A stretch of DNA of 64,000 nucleotides from JAGVSR01 sp963786675 (GTDB lineage: Bacteria; Pseudomonadota; Alphaproteobacteria; Rhizobiales; Hyphomicrobiaceae). A model generated the notes under the pieces. It saw nothing but the letters and a program-made list of their open reading frames with translations, was not told the DNA's origin and made no database searches. Every line of letters begins with the position of its first letter. Positions within the stretch are counted from its first letter, which is position 1. The position numbers were made by a program, and so were the translations under genes. Positions 1 to 9,917 of this stretch are shown here, piece after piece. The stretch covers positions 930,001 through 994,000 of the forward strand of contig CAWAZY010000003.1 in assembly GCA_963786675.1 (NCBI GenBank). The letters run 5' to 3'.

Positions 1-26
1 CCGGGGCCGCCGGGACCGAGCGCGAT

Positions 27-320
27 TCAGGGTGCGGACGATGGCGGCGCCTGCAGCACCGAAGGCTCATCGACGGGCGGCGGTTGGGTGCCGAGCCAGT
101 TGTTTTCAATGGCGGTCCAGACGACGGCGAAAACGCATGTCGCAACCACCGTGTTGATCAAAAACACTTTTCGCAGGTTGAACCGGCTGGGCGCGCTTCC
201 GGGTGTGCCCGGCTCGACCTCGCCGGCCTCGTCTTGGGTCCGCACGCCAAACGGCAGCACGGCGAACAGAACCATCCACCAGACCATGAAATACAGCGCG
301 ATGGCGAAAGCGACGGTCAT
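27..320 (-). CDS. DUF1467 family small membrane protein
   Basis: A 97-residue protein with two predicted membrane helices, near residues 3-25 and 50-70. The N-terminal helix is followed by the motif LPFGVRTQ, which is characteristic of the DUF1467 family. The role of the family is unknown. The gene is the last visible member of the minus-strand run that starts with complex I. It lies 49 bases downstream of the epimerase gene, as in many Hyphomicrobiales genomes. The C-terminus is a short proline-rich tail. Family call is by motif and position. Confidence 0.85.
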   Translation of the reverse strand: MTVAFAIALYFMVWWMVLFAVLPFGVRTQDEAGEVEPGTPGSAPSRFNLRKVFLINTVVATCVFAVVWTAIENNWLGTQPPPVDEPSVLQAPPSSAP

Positions 321-369
321 GATGTCCTTTTCCAGAGCCTATGGCGCAGCGGCACGCGCGTCCGGGGTC

Positions 370-774
370 TCAAACTTGCTCAAGTTCCGTCAGTGTCCCG
401 AGGAAATCCTTGGGATGCAGAAAGAGTACGGGCTTACCGTGGGCGCCGATCTTCGGATTACCGTCGCCCAGGACGCGCGCGCCCTGCGCCTTCAACTGAT
501 CGCGGGCGGCCAAAATGTCTTCAACCTCGTAGCAGACGTGATGAATGCCGCCATCGGGGTTGCGTTCCAGAAACTTGGCGATCGGGGAGTTGTCCCCCAA
601 GGGTTCGAGAAACTCGATCTTGGTGTTGGGCAGTTCGACGAACACCACCGTGACGCCGTGCTCGGGCTGCTGGGTCGGTTCGGTCACCTTGGCGCCCAGC
701 GCGTTGCGATAGGTCGCGACCGCTGCGTTCAGATCGCGCACGGCGATGGCCACGTGATTGAGACGTCCGATCAT
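370..774 (-). CDS. mce: methylmalonyl-CoA epimerase
   Basis: A 134-residue glyoxalase/VOC-fold protein. It interconverts (R)- and (S)-methylmalonyl-CoA in propionyl-CoA metabolism, in the cytoplasm. The start LNHVAIAV with its metal-binding His, the GIHHVCYEV segment in mid-protein and the end GTLTELEQV with its Glu match the family. The ATG at 774 was chosen because it begins exactly where the VOC fold begins. The frame stays open upstream to 879, but that stretch (KSAGAKTG...) looks non-coding. The gene follows rnj, a common order in alphaproteobacteria. Confidence 0.93.
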   Translation of the reverse strand: MIGRLNHVAIAVRDLNAAVATYRNALGAKVTEPTQQPEHGVTVVFVELPNTKIEFLEPLGDNSPIAKFLERNPDGGIHHVCYEVEDILAARDQLKAQGARVLGDGNPKIGAHGKPVLFLHPKDFLGTLTELEQV

Positions 775-936
775 GATTGCCTTGCCTCTTGCAGTACTTC
801 CTGCCGTCAAATTCCAGTTCGAGACCCCAGTCTTCGCTCCCGCCGACTTGAGGTCCCGCATATCTCGACCTTGGCCCAAGCCGTGCGGACTTTTACTCCC
901 TTTGGAACCGTATCTAGCGTGCGCAGCAGCACCGCG

Positions 937-2650
937 CTAGCCCTTCGGCTCCACCACGGAGACTAAAACCTTGCAGATAGGCTTCTTGCCCCATTGCTGG
1001 AAAATCGCGGCACGCAGCGCCTTGCGCACGGCATCCTCGACCAGATCGGGATCGCGGCGGCGCGCGGCGGGAATTGAGCGCAGTGTGCCCTCCACGGCAT
1101 CATAGGCTATATCAATCATGGACTTGCCCGCCTGATCCGCCTGCGGAATTCCGTCGATTTCCACGATGGGGTCGGCCAGCAACTCCCCCTTGCGCGACAT
1201 TGCCAGCGAAACGACGGCCACGCCCACCTGGGCAAGCTTGCGCCGTTCCCGCACCGGCCCATCGCCTTCCGGAACAAGCAGGCGGCCGTCGCGGAACAGA
1301 CGCCCCACAGGCGCATCGTCGATGATGCGCGCGGGCCCCGGAGCCAGCCGCACGATGTCGCCATTGAACGCCGGAACGACATCGGGAATGCCGAGCGAGC
1401 GCGCCAAGCGCGGCGTTGGCCATCAGGTGACGCGCCTCGCCATGCATCGGCACGACAATCTTCGGCCGGATCCATCCGTACATCTGACGCAACTCATCGC
1501 GCCGGGGATGTCCCGTCACATGGATCAAGGCATCGTCGTCGGTGAGGATTTCGCAGCCCATCCGCACGAGCGAATTCTGAATGGCGCCGATCGACTTTTC
1601 GTTGCCGGGAATGGTGCGCGATGAGAAGAGCACCAGATCGCCCTTGTCGAGGGAGACATCCGGGTGTTCGTTGGCCGCGACGCGGGCCAGAGCCGCGCGC
1701 TGCTCGCCCTGGCTGCCGGTGCAAAGGCACAGGACCTCGTGACGCGGCACATAGCGGAACTGCTGCTGATCGATCCAGCGGAAGTCCTTGGGCAGGTAGC
1801 CGGTATCGATGGCCACCTCGATCACACGGTGCAGGGCCCGGCCCGCAACGACAAGCCGCCGACCCGACAACTGAGCTGCCTCGCCACACGCCTTGATGCG
1901 CGCCACGTTGGACGAGAACGTCGTGACCACGACGCGGTGCGGGGCCTTCTGAATGATTTTGGCGATCGACTGCGCCACATCCGTTTCGCTAGGCGAAGTC
2001 CCTTCGCGCATGGCGTTGGTGCTGTCGCAGACCAGCGCCAGAATGCCCTCGTCCCCAATCTTGTTGAGACGCTCGCCATCGGCCACGGTGCCGATGTAAG
2101 GCATCGCATCGAGCTTCCAGTCCGCCGTGTGGTAGATGTTGCCCAGGGGTGTCCGCAGAACCAAGCCGCTCGTCTCGGGCACGGAATGGGCTACGGTCAC
2201 AAACTCGACGTCGAAACTGCCGACAGAAAACCGGCTGTCGAGCGGAATGACTTTGATCGGCATGTCGCGGCCGCCGCCGTAGTCCGACATCTTCGAGCGC
2301 AGCATGCCGGCGGCAAATGGCGTGACATACACCGGGCACTTGAGCCGCGGCCAGAGTTCCAACACCGCGCCGATGTGGTCCTCATGCGCGTGCGTGACGA
2401 CGAGACCGGCGATCTGGCCCTTCTGAGCCTCGAGAAAGCGGACGTCGGGCAAGATGACATCGACGCCGGGATCATCCTCGCCCTCGGGGAAGGTGATGCC
2501 GAGGTCGACAATCAGCCATTCGCGTTTATCGGCTGGACCGACCCCGTAGAGGTAGACATTCATGCCGACTTCGCCGAGGCCCCCGAGTGCGGCGAACACC
2601 AGTTCAGTCTGCCCCCCGCTGCGGCTTGGCTTCTTGTCCGTCTTCGCCAT
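937..2650 (-). pseudogene. rnj: ribonuclease J, frame broken by one extra base (probably a sequence error)
   Basis: RNase J is a metallo-beta-lactamase/beta-CASP nuclease for RNA decay and maturation. The N-terminal part, 2650 down to about 1407, carries THAHEDHIGA (metal ligands near residues 87-92), GEARHLMANAAL and the beta-CASP motifs. The C-terminal part continues in the next frame from about 1407 to 937 (ARSLGIPDVV... to VSVVEPKG). In the reading sense the junction is CTTGGCGCGC; removing one G gives a smooth ANAALARSLG. Both halves are well conserved and together have normal length of about 555 residues. Because the enzyme is usually essential in this group, an assembly error is likelier than a real lesion. 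Confidence 0.88.
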
Positions 2651-2725
2651 TTGGCCGCCCGTCCTTCGCTTGTCGTCATCCCGTTGGCCCGCGCACCGCG
2701 CGCGACCACTTCACCGTGCCATCCT

Positions 2726-3490
2726 TCAGGACGCCACGAACACGTCGCCGAATGAAATCGTGAGCTGTCCGTCCACACCGTCGAGGAGCATGGCCCCGTC
2801 GGCATCAAGGCCCGCGAAACATCCCGCCAGTTCACCGGCTGCGGCTTGCACCGTCAGTGCCGTGCCTGGCGGCAGGCTGCGCGCAAGCCACGCCTGACGC
2901 ACCGCTTCGAATCCGGTACCCGCAGACCATACGCGCAACCATTCCTGCAAGCTCTCATCGATAAACGCCAGCAGATTCAATGGAGATATCGCCGCACCGT
3001 GCGCCGACAGATGGGTCACCCGCCGCCCGGGAATATCGGGGTGCGATGACAGGTTCAGGCCGATCCCCACGACCGCCAGCGCACCATCGTCACGGCGGCC
3101 CACACTGCTTTCCACCAAGATTCCGCCGATTTTCGCCCGCCCGCACATGAGATCGTTTGGCCATTTCAGCTCCAACGGCGCGGACAGTCCACCGGCTGCC
3201 GCTGCCATGAGCGCGTCATGGACGGCCACGCCGCACACGAGCGACACCTGCGCTGCTTTCTCCAGAGGAAACACGTCTCGGATGACGACGCTGCCGGTAA
3301 AGTTGCCGGGGAGGGCATCCCATGTGCGGCCGGATCTGCCGCGTCCCGTGGTCTGCCGGTCCGCGAGCACCCAGGTCCCGCTCGGCGCACCCTCCGCCGC
3401 CAACCGCATGGCGTCGCTGTTGGTCGACCCGGCTTCCTTCAGATGCACCAGCCGCTCGGGGCCTAGGGTCTGCCAAGGAACGCCAGCCAT
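2726..3490 (-). CDS. birA: biotin--[acetyl-CoA-carboxylase] ligase
   Basis: A 254-residue biotin-protein ligase that activates biotin as biotinyl-AMP and transfers it to the carrier protein of biotin carboxylases. Visible motifs are the STNSDA start of the catalytic domain, the biotinyl-AMP loop GRGRSGRTW (near residues 49-57) and KWPNDLM. The N-terminal DNA-binding winged helix of E. coli BirA is absent, so this is a monofunctional ligase and not a repressor. It lies 10 bases downstream of nuoN and 75 upstream of rnj, so it is probably co-transcribed with complex I, as is usual in this group. Confidence 0.93.
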   Translation of the reverse strand: MAGVPWQTLGPERLVHLKEAGSTNSDAMRLAAEGAPSGTWVLADRQTTGRGRSGRTWDALPGNFTGSVVIRDVFPLEKAAQVSLVCGVAVHDALMAAAAGGLSAPLELKWPNDLMCGRAKIGGILVESSVGRRDDGALAVVGIGLNLSSHPDIPGRRVTHLSAHGAAISPLNLLAFIDESLQEWLRVWSAGTGFEAVRQAWLARSLPPGTALTVQAAAGELAGCFAGLDADGAMLLDGVDGQLTISFGDVFVAS

Positions 3491-3500
3491 GTGACCCGCG

Positions 3501-4949
3501 CTATTCGATCAAGGCGCGCGCAGCCACTGTGGCGGCGTCGACGAGTGCGGCGGGATACGCGACATATCCCACGACCAGCAGCGCGGAGAGCGCCATCACC
3601 CAGCCCACTGGCGTCTCCATGGGTGTGAACCGTTCAGCTGGTTCATCGAAGAACATGATCTTGACGACGCGCAGGTAGTAGAACGCCCCGATGACGCTGG
3701 AGATGACGCCGATGATGGCCAGGGGCGTCAAACCCGCTTTCACCGCCGCGTCCAGGACATAGAACTTGGCGAAGAAGCCGGCCAGTGGCGGAATACCGGC
3801 GAGCGAGAACAGCAGCGCGCCAAACGCCACCGCCATGCCCAGATGGGTCTGCGATAGCCCCGCCAGCGACTGGATATCCTCGACCATTTCATCCTTGTGG
3901 CGCATCGACAGCACGCAGGCGAAGCTGCCGAGCGTCATCACCACATAGATGGACAGATAAATCAGAACAGACGCTATGCCCTCCTCCGAGCCCGCCGCCA
4001 GACCGACAAGCGCGAAGCCAACGTGCCCGATCGACGAGTAGGCGAGAAGGCGCTTGATATTGGTCTGACCGATGGCCGCGAACGCGCCTAGCAGCATCGA
4101 TGCCACCGCCAGGAACACGACGATCTGCCGCCACTGCTCCAGCATGCCGGGGAAGGCGTCATGAAGCACGCGTAGCAACAGCGCCATGGCAGCCACCTTG
4201 GGTGCGGCGGCGAAGAACGCCGTCACCGGCGTTGGCGCACCCTCGTAAACGTCCGGCGTCCACATGTGGAAGGGCACCGCCGAAATCTTGAAGGCCAATC
4301 CCACCAGTAGAAACACGAGCCCGACGATAAGGCCGACGTTGGTCGCGCCAGATCCGTCACGCAGCGCGGCGGCCAAGGCCGTGAACGACGTCGTTCCCGT
4401 AAAGCCATAGATCAGCGAGGCCCCGTAGAGCAGCATGCCCGACGACAACGCACCCAGGACGAAGTACTTCAACCCCGACTCGCTCGACCGCAACTGGTCC
4501 CGGCGAATGGCCGCCAGCACGTAGAGCGCCAAGCTCATGAGTTCGATCGACAGATAGAGCGCGATCAGGTCATTGGCCGAGACCATCATCAACATGCCGG
4601 TGGTGGCCAACAGCACGATCACCGGGATCTCGAACTTCATGATGCTCGCCCGGCTGAAATAGCCGAACCCCAGCATCAGCGCGACGGATGCCGCGCCCAG
4701 GATCAGGATCTTGACGAAGCGGCCGTAGGCATCGACGACGAAGGCGCCCTCGAACAACTCCGTCCGTGCCGATCCGAGAGAGCCGACAGCCACTGCCACG
4801 ATCGCCATCACCAGGATGGCCAGCCAGCCAATCGCCACCCCGTTGCGATCCGTCTCGGGCCGGAACACACCGACCATCAAGAGCGCCATCGCCGACACGG
4901 CGAGCAGGATTTCCGGTAAGGCGGGAGCGAAGCTTTCGAGTGTCGTCAT
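3501..4949 (-). CDS. nuoN: NADH-quinone oxidoreductase subunit N
   Basis: A 482-residue antiporter-like membrane subunit of complex I, with about 14 predicted helices. It belongs to the proton-pumping membrane arm. The family signature is present: KISAVPFHMWTPDVYEGAP around residues 230-250, with a Lys and Glu in the helices expected for proton transfer. Length is normal. It is the last nuo gene on the minus strand, 18 bases downstream of nuoM. Confidence 0.97.
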   Translation of the reverse strand: MTTLESFAPALPEILLAVSAMALLMVGVFRPETDRNGVAIGWLAILVMAIVAVAVGSLGSARTELFEGAFVVDAYGRFVKILILGAASVALMLGFGYFSRASIMKFEIPVIVLLATTGMLMMVSANDLIALYLSIELMSLALYVLAAIRRDQLRSSESGLKYFVLGALSSGMLLYGASLIYGFTGTTSFTALAAALRDGSGATNVGLIVGLVFLLVGLAFKISAVPFHMWTPDVYEGAPTPVTAFFAAAPKVAAMALLLRVLHDAFPGMLEQWRQIVVFLAVASMLLGAFAAIGQTNIKRLLAYSSIGHVGFALVGLAAGSEEGIASVLIYLSIYVVMTLGSFACVLSMRHKDEMVEDIQSLAGLSQTHLGMAVAFGALLFSLAGIPPLAGFFAKFYVLDAAVKAGLTPLAIIGVISSVIGAFYYLRVVKIMFFDEPAERFTPMETPVGWVMALSALLVVGYVAYPAALVDAATVAARALIE

Positions 4950-4967
4950 GGAATCGCGCGCTCCGGA

Positions 4968-6467
4968 TCAGGGCAACAGGGCCGTCGAGCCCGCCACGGC
5001 GGCCTCGTACTTCGCCACGAGGTTCTGCACCGATACGGCCGTCACATCGAGGATGGGCGCCGGATAGAAGCCGAACAGGATAGTGAGGATGACCAATGGG
5101 GCTAGAACCGCGATCTCACGCGGGGAAAGATCGCTGAGCGCTTTCAAGGCGGGCTTCTCCAACGGTCCGAAGGCAATCCGCCGGTAGAGGTAAAGCGCAT
5201 ACGCGGCGGACAGAATGACACCCGTCGTGGCGAAGAAGGCGACCCAAGTGTTGACCTTGAAGGCGCCCATCAGGGTCAGGAACTCGCCGACGAAGCCACT
5301 GGTGCCGGGAAGCCCGACGTTGGCCATGGTGAAGACCATGAAGAAGGCGGCGTAAAGCGGCATGCGGTCCGCAAGCCCCCCGTAGGCGGCGATTTCTCGC
5401 GTGTGCATGCGGTCGTAGATGACCCCGACGCACAAGAAGAGTGCGGCCGAAATAATACCGTGCGAGAGCATCTGGAAAATCGCGCCGTCCAAGCCCTGGG
5501 TGGTGACCGTGAAGATGCCCATGGTCACGAAGCCCATGTGCGCCACCGACGAATAGGCGATGAGCTTCTTGACGTCTTCCTGCGCCAGCGCCACCAGCGA
5601 GGTGTAGATGATCGCCACGACGGAAAGCGTGAACACGAACGGGGCGAACTCCGCGCTGGCGAGCGGGAACAGCGGCAGTGAAAAGCGCAGGAAGCCGTAG
5701 CCGCCCATCTTCAGTAAGATCGCCGCCAGGATGACCGAGCCGGCCGTCGGGGCCTCGACGTGCGCATCCGGCAGCCACGTATGAACCGGCCACATCGGCA
5801 TCTTCACCGCGAACGACGCGAAGAACGCCAGCCACAGCCACCACTGCATGTCCGCCGGCAGGCGCGTGGTCAGCATGAGGGCAGGAATGTCGGTGGTGCC
5901 CGCGTAGCTGTAGATCGCCAGGATGGCGACAAGCATGAGCACCGAGCCCAGCAGCGTGTAGAGGAAGAACTTGAAGCTGGCATAGACCCGTCGCGGTCCG
6001 CCCCAGATGCCGATGATGAGAAACATCGGGATCAGTCCGGCCTCGAAGAACAGATAGAAGAGCACCAGATCCAGCGCGCAGAACACGCCGATCATCAGCG
6101 ATTCCAGAGCGAGGAACGCGATCATGTATTCCTTGACGCGCACATCGATGCTTTCCCAGCTCGCCAGGATGCAGAGCGGCATGAGGAACGCCGTCAGGAT
6201 CACGAACAGCATCGAGATGCCGTCGACGCCCATCTTGTACTTGATCGGTCCAAGCCACGCGTACTCTTCCACAAACTGGAAGGCCGGTGTGGTCGTATCG
6301 AAATTCCACCAGATCAGGATGGAGACGCCAAAGGTGACCAGCGTGGTCCACAAGGCCACCCAGCGGGCGTTATCCTTGGCGTCACGCGGCAACGTGGCAA
6401 TGAAGATCGCGCCCACCAGAGGCAGGAAGGTGACGATCGACAGGATCGGTTGAGTCGTGATGTTCAT
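4968..6467 (-). CDS. nuoM: NADH-quinone oxidoreductase subunit M
   Basis: A 499-residue antiporter-like subunit of the complex I membrane arm. MPMWPVHTWLPDAHVEAPT is the classic NuoM signature. The ATG at 6467 starts the hydrophobic first helix (NITTQPILSIVTFLP) and overlaps the stop of nuoL by four bases, indicating translational coupling. The open frame further upstream lies inside nuoL and was not used. Confidence 0.97.
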   Translation of the reverse strand: MNITTQPILSIVTFLPLVGAIFIATLPRDAKDNARWVALWTTLVTFGVSILIWWNFDTTTPAFQFVEEYAWLGPIKYKMGVDGISMLFVILTAFLMPLCILASWESIDVRVKEYMIAFLALESLMIGVFCALDLVLFYLFFEAGLIPMFLIIGIWGGPRRVYASFKFFLYTLLGSVLMLVAILAIYSYAGTTDIPALMLTTRLPADMQWWLWLAFFASFAVKMPMWPVHTWLPDAHVEAPTAGSVILAAILLKMGGYGFLRFSLPLFPLASAEFAPFVFTLSVVAIIYTSLVALAQEDVKKLIAYSSVAHMGFVTMGIFTVTTQGLDGAIFQMLSHGIISAALFLCVGVIYDRMHTREIAAYGGLADRMPLYAAFFMVFTMANVGLPGTSGFVGEFLTLMGAFKVNTWVAFFATTGVILSAAYALYLYRRIAFGPLEKPALKALSDLSPREIAVLAPLVILTILFGFYPAPILDVTAVSVQNLVAKYEAAVAGSTALLP

Positions 6468-8416
6468 GGCGTCGTCACCCCGGCCGGCCAGACAAACCAC
6501 GTCACGAACAGCGCCACCCCGATCAGCATCACAAAGGCGTAGTGGTAGACGTATCCGGTCTGCCAGCGCACGATCCGTCCCGTGGCCCACCCGACGCTCG
6601 CCGCCGTCCCGTCGATGGTGCCGTCGATAATCGCCCCGTCACCGCCCTTCCAGAGCAGGCGGCCGAGTGCCTGCGCCGGACGGACGAATAGGAAGTCGTA
6701 GAGTTCGTCGAAGTACCACTTGTTCAGAAGGAACAGATAGAGCGGGCGTAGGGCGTTGGCTGTCGCCTCGGGAAGTCCGGGTGACGCGATATAAAACAGG
6801 TAAGCGATCCCGAAGCCCGTCAGCATGGCGACGAATGGCGCCCAGAGCACCCACTCCGGCACCTCGTGCATGTGATGCAGGATGTCCTTGCCCGGCAGTT
6901 CGTAGATCGACGCCCCCCAGAACTCCTTGTAGCCGTACCCGATGAACGACGGAGCGAACACGACGCCCGCCACGATGGCGCCCGCCGCCAGCACGAACAG
7001 CGGCACCAGCATCACCGGCGGACTCTCGTGCGCGTGCTTGAAGGTTTCGTGTTCCGCGCGGGTCTTGCCGTAGAAGGTCATGAACATCAGCCGCCAGGAG
7101 TAGAACGACGTCATCAGCGCGGCGATCACCAGAAGCCAGAAGGCGTAGTTGCCGGGCGTGTGGCCGGCGTAGGCCGCTTCGATGATCGCGTCCTTGGAAT
7201 GGAACCCGGCAAAGCCCGCCAGATGCGGAATGCCGACCCCAGTCAGCGCCAGCGTGCCGATGAGCATCATCGCCCAGGTGATGGGGATCTTTGACTTCAA
7301 TCCGCCCATGTTCCGCATGTCCTGCTCGTGATGCATGGCATGGATGACGGAGCCCGCGCCGAGAAACAGCAGCGCCTTGAAGAAGGCGTGCGTGAAGAGG
7401 TGAAAGATCCCCGCCGTGTAGGCGCCCACACCACAGGCCACGAACATGTAGCCAAGCTGCGAGCACGTCGAATAGGCGATGACGCGCTTGATGTCGTTCT
7501 GGACCAGCCCCACGGTGGCGGCGAAGAACGCCGTGATGGCGCCCACCAGCGTGACGACCTGGAGTGCCACGGGCGCCTGTTCGAACAGCGGCGACAAGCG
7601 CGCCACCATGAACACGCCCGCCGTCACCATGGTCGCGGCGTGAATGAGCGCCGACACGGGAGTCGGACCCTCCATGGCGTCGGGCAGCCAGGTGTGCAAC
7701 AGGAACTGCGCCGACTTGCCCATCGCGCCCATGAACAGCAACAGGCACAGCGTGGTCAGGATATCGACGTCAGCGCCGAGGAAATTCATGGTCTGGCCCG
7801 TCATCTCGGGCGCCAGGCGGAAGACCTCGTCGAGGCTTACCGTCTTGAAGATGAAAAAGACACCGAAGATGCCCAGCGCAAATCCGAAATCGCCAACGCG
7901 GTTGACGACGAACGCCTTGATCGCGGCGGCGTTGGCCTCGGGCTTTTTGTACCAAAAGCCGATCAGCAGGTAGGAGGCGAGGCCGACACCCTCCCAGCCA
8001 AAGAACATCTGCAGCAGATTATCGCTCGTCACCAGCATCAGCATGGCGAACGTGAACAGCGACAGGTACGAGAAGAAGCGCGCGCGCCCGTCGTCCTCGT
8101 GCATGTACCCGATCGAATAGAGGTGAACCAGCGACGACACTGTCGTCACCACGACCAGCATGACGGCGGTCAGCGTATCGATGCGCAGCACCCAGCCCGC
8201 ATCGAGTTCGCCCGATACGATCCACTTCAGGACCGGCACCTTGGCCGTCTCATGGCCGAAGCCCACCTGTACGAAGACGACCCACGACAGCACTGCCGCC
8301 GTCAGAAGAAGGCCTGTGGTGATGATCTCGGAGGGCCGGTCGCCGATCAAGCGCCCGAACAGCCCCGCAATGAGCGCGCCGATGAGCGGCAGGAAGACGA
8401 TTGCAGAGTAAATCAT
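6464..8416 (-). CDS. nuoL: NADH-quinone oxidoreductase subunit L
   Basis: A 650-residue subunit, the most distal antiporter-like protein of complex I, with the long lateral amphipathic helix in its C-terminal third. The signature FLLHTWLPDAMEGPTPVSAL is seen around residue 230, and the run GKSAQF supplies a conserved Lys. The C-terminal part (YDFLFVRPAQALG) is typical of alphaproteobacterial NuoL. It overlaps nuoM by four bases and follows nuoK by seven. Confidence 0.97.
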   Translation of the reverse strand: MIYSAIVFLPLIGALIAGLFGRLIGDRPSEIITTGLLLTAAVLSWVVFVQVGFGHETAKVPVLKWIVSGELDAGWVLRIDTLTAVMLVVVTTVSSLVHLYSIGYMHEDDGRARFFSYLSLFTFAMLMLVTSDNLLQMFFGWEGVGLASYLLIGFWYKKPEANAAAIKAFVVNRVGDFGFALGIFGVFFIFKTVSLDEVFRLAPEMTGQTMNFLGADVDILTTLCLLLFMGAMGKSAQFLLHTWLPDAMEGPTPVSALIHAATMVTAGVFMVARLSPLFEQAPVALQVVTLVGAITAFFAATVGLVQNDIKRVIAYSTCSQLGYMFVACGVGAYTAGIFHLFTHAFFKALLFLGAGSVIHAMHHEQDMRNMGGLKSKIPITWAMMLIGTLALTGVGIPHLAGFAGFHSKDAIIEAAYAGHTPGNYAFWLLVIAALMTSFYSWRLMFMTFYGKTRAEHETFKHAHESPPVMLVPLFVLAAGAIVAGVVFAPSFIGYGYKEFWGASIYELPGKDILHHMHEVPEWVLWAPFVAMLTGFGIAYLFYIASPGLPEATANALRPLYLFLLNKWYFDELYDFLFVRPAQALGRLLWKGGDGAIIDGTIDGTAASVGWATGRIVRWQTGYVYHYAFVMLIGVALFVTWFVWPAGVTTP

Positions 8417-8423
8417 CCCGTCC

Positions 8424-8732
8424 TCAGCCCTTCATCATGTTGATGTCTTCGACCGCGATGGAGCCGCGGTTACGGTAGTAAACGACGATGATCGCCAGAC
8501 CGATGGCGGCTTCCGCGGCGGCCACGGTCAGAATGAAGATCGCGAAAATCTGCCCCGTGATGTCGCCAAGGAACGACGAAAAGGCGACCAGGTTGATATT
8601 CACGGCGAGCAGCATGAGCTCGACCGACATCAGAATGACGATGACGTTCTTACGGTTGAGAAAAATGCCGAGGATACCGAGCGTGAACAGGCACGCGGCG
8701 ACCGTCAGGTAATGTGCAAGACCGATCTCCAT
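8424..8732 (-). CDS. nuoK: NADH-quinone oxidoreductase subunit K
   Basis: A 102-residue protein with three membrane helices, belonging to the MrpC-like part of the complex I membrane arm. The start MEIGLAHYL, the helix with IVILMSVELMLLAVNINLVAFS (its Glu is the conserved proton-pathway residue) and the end VEDINMMKG are typical. The ATG at 8732 was preferred over the longer open frame to 8822, which would extend the protein into the end of nuoJ. Only four bases separate it from nuoJ. Confidence 0.96.
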   Translation of the reverse strand: MEIGLAHYLTVAACLFTLGILGIFLNRKNVIVILMSVELMLLAVNINLVAFSSFLGDITGQIFAIFILTVAAAEAAIGLAIIVVYYRNRGSIAVEDINMMKG

Positions 8733-8736
8733 GGGC

Positions 8737-9363
8737 CTACCTCCGCGTATCGCTGGAGGGCACGACGGCCCCGCCGGATGCGACTTTGACCATTTCCAGG
8801 CCCGTTTCCGGCGTGCGCGCATTTTGTGCCGGGATGGACTGCCGCTTCACGCCTTCCTTGTGGCGCAGCGTCAGGACAATGGCGCCAATCATCGCGACGA
8901 GCAGGACGAGCCCCGCGACCTGGAAGAAATAGACATACTTCGTATACAGCACCAAGCCGATGGCCTCGGTATTGGTGATCGCCTGACCGCCCTGCGCAGC
9001 GACGGCCTGCGGAACCTTGGCCGCGGCGCCCGTGAAGACCAGCGCGATCAGTTCAACCAGCACGATGCCCGCCACCAAGAGCCCCACGGGCGCGTTCTTG
9101 ATGAACCCCGCCCGCAGTTCGGCGAAGTCAACGTCGAGCATCATGACGACGAACAGGAACAAGACCGCCACGGCACCCACGTAGACGATCACCAGAAGCA
9201 TGGCGAGAAACTCGGCGCCGAGCAGAATGAAGAGCCCCGCGGCGTTGAAGAACGTCAGGATCAGGAACAGCACCGCGTGCACGGGATTGCGCGCGACGAT
9301 GACCATCGTCGCGGAGATCACGGCGAGCACCGCGAACAGATAGAAAAAAGCGGCCGTCAGCAT
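8737..9363 (-). CDS. nuoJ: NADH-quinone oxidoreductase subunit J
   Basis: A 208-residue complex I membrane subunit with five helices. Helix 3 with the sequence VIVYVGAVAVLFLFVVMML has the pi-bulge-type region typical of NuoJ. The C-terminus is a soluble tail. It sits between nuoI (55 bases upstream) and nuoK (four bases downstream). Confidence 0.96.
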   Translation of the reverse strand: MLTAAFFYLFAVLAVISATMVIVARNPVHAVLFLILTFFNAAGLFILLGAEFLAMLLVIVYVGAVAVLFLFVVMMLDVDFAELRAGFIKNAPVGLLVAGIVLVELIALVFTGAAAKVPQAVAAQGGQAITNTEAIGLVLYTKYVYFFQVAGLVLLVAMIGAIVLTLRHKEGVKRQSIPAQNARTPETGLEMVKVASGGAVVPSSDTRR

Positions 9364-9418
9364 CGTCTCGTTCCCCAGCCCTCATCCGCGCGCCCGGCGG
9401 CTTGCAACGGCGCAGGCG

Positions 9419-9907
9419 TTACCTGTATTTCGCGTCGAGCGCCATGTTGCGCGCAATCTCGCGCTCCCAGCGGTCGCCGTTCGCGAGCAACTTATCCTTG
9501 TCGTAGAAAAGCTCCTCGCGGGTCTCCGTCGCAAACTCGAAGTTCGGTCCTTCGACGATGGCATCGACCGGGCAGGCCTCCTGGCACAAACCACAGTAGA
9601 TGCATTTCGTCATGTCGATGTCGTAGCGCGTGGTGCGCCGCGTGCCGTCATTGCGGCGCGGACCCGCCTCGATGGTGATGGCCTGCGCCGGGCAGATCGC
9701 CTCGCACAACTTGCAGGCGATGCAGCGCTCCTCGCCATTCGGGTAGCGGCGCAACGCATGTTCGCCGCGGAAACGGGGCGACAGCGGGCCCTTCTCGAAG
9801 GGATAGTTCAGCGTTTTCTTGGGCGCGAAGAAGTACCGCATCGAGAGGCCGAAGGCCTTCACGAACTCAATGAGGAAGAGCGACTTGACGCCTTGTGCGA
9901 TGTTCAT
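9419..9907 (-). CDS. nuoI: NADH-quinone oxidoreductase subunit I
   Basis: A 162-residue peripheral-arm subunit carrying two [4Fe-4S] clusters (N6a and N6b) that pass electrons towards the quinone site. Both ferredoxin motifs are intact: CIACKLCEAICP and CIYCGLCQEACP. The N-terminal amphipathic segment (LFLIEFVKAFGLSMRYFF) anchors it to the membrane arm. The C-terminal ALDAKYR end is usual for alphaproteobacteria. Confidence 0.97.
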   Translation of the reverse strand: MNIAQGVKSLFLIEFVKAFGLSMRYFFAPKKTLNYPFEKGPLSPRFRGEHALRRYPNGEERCIACKLCEAICPAQAITIEAGPRRNDGTRRTTRYDIDMTKCIYCGLCQEACPVDAIVEGPNFEFATETREELFYDKDKLLANGDRWEREIARNMALDAKYR

Positions 9908-9917
9908 GGGGTTATCC

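Noticed and set aside
937..2650. Programmed ribosomal frameshifting in rnj
   Set aside because: No slippery heptamer or pseudoknot is evident, and the same type of one-base insertion occurs in five unrelated genes in the window.
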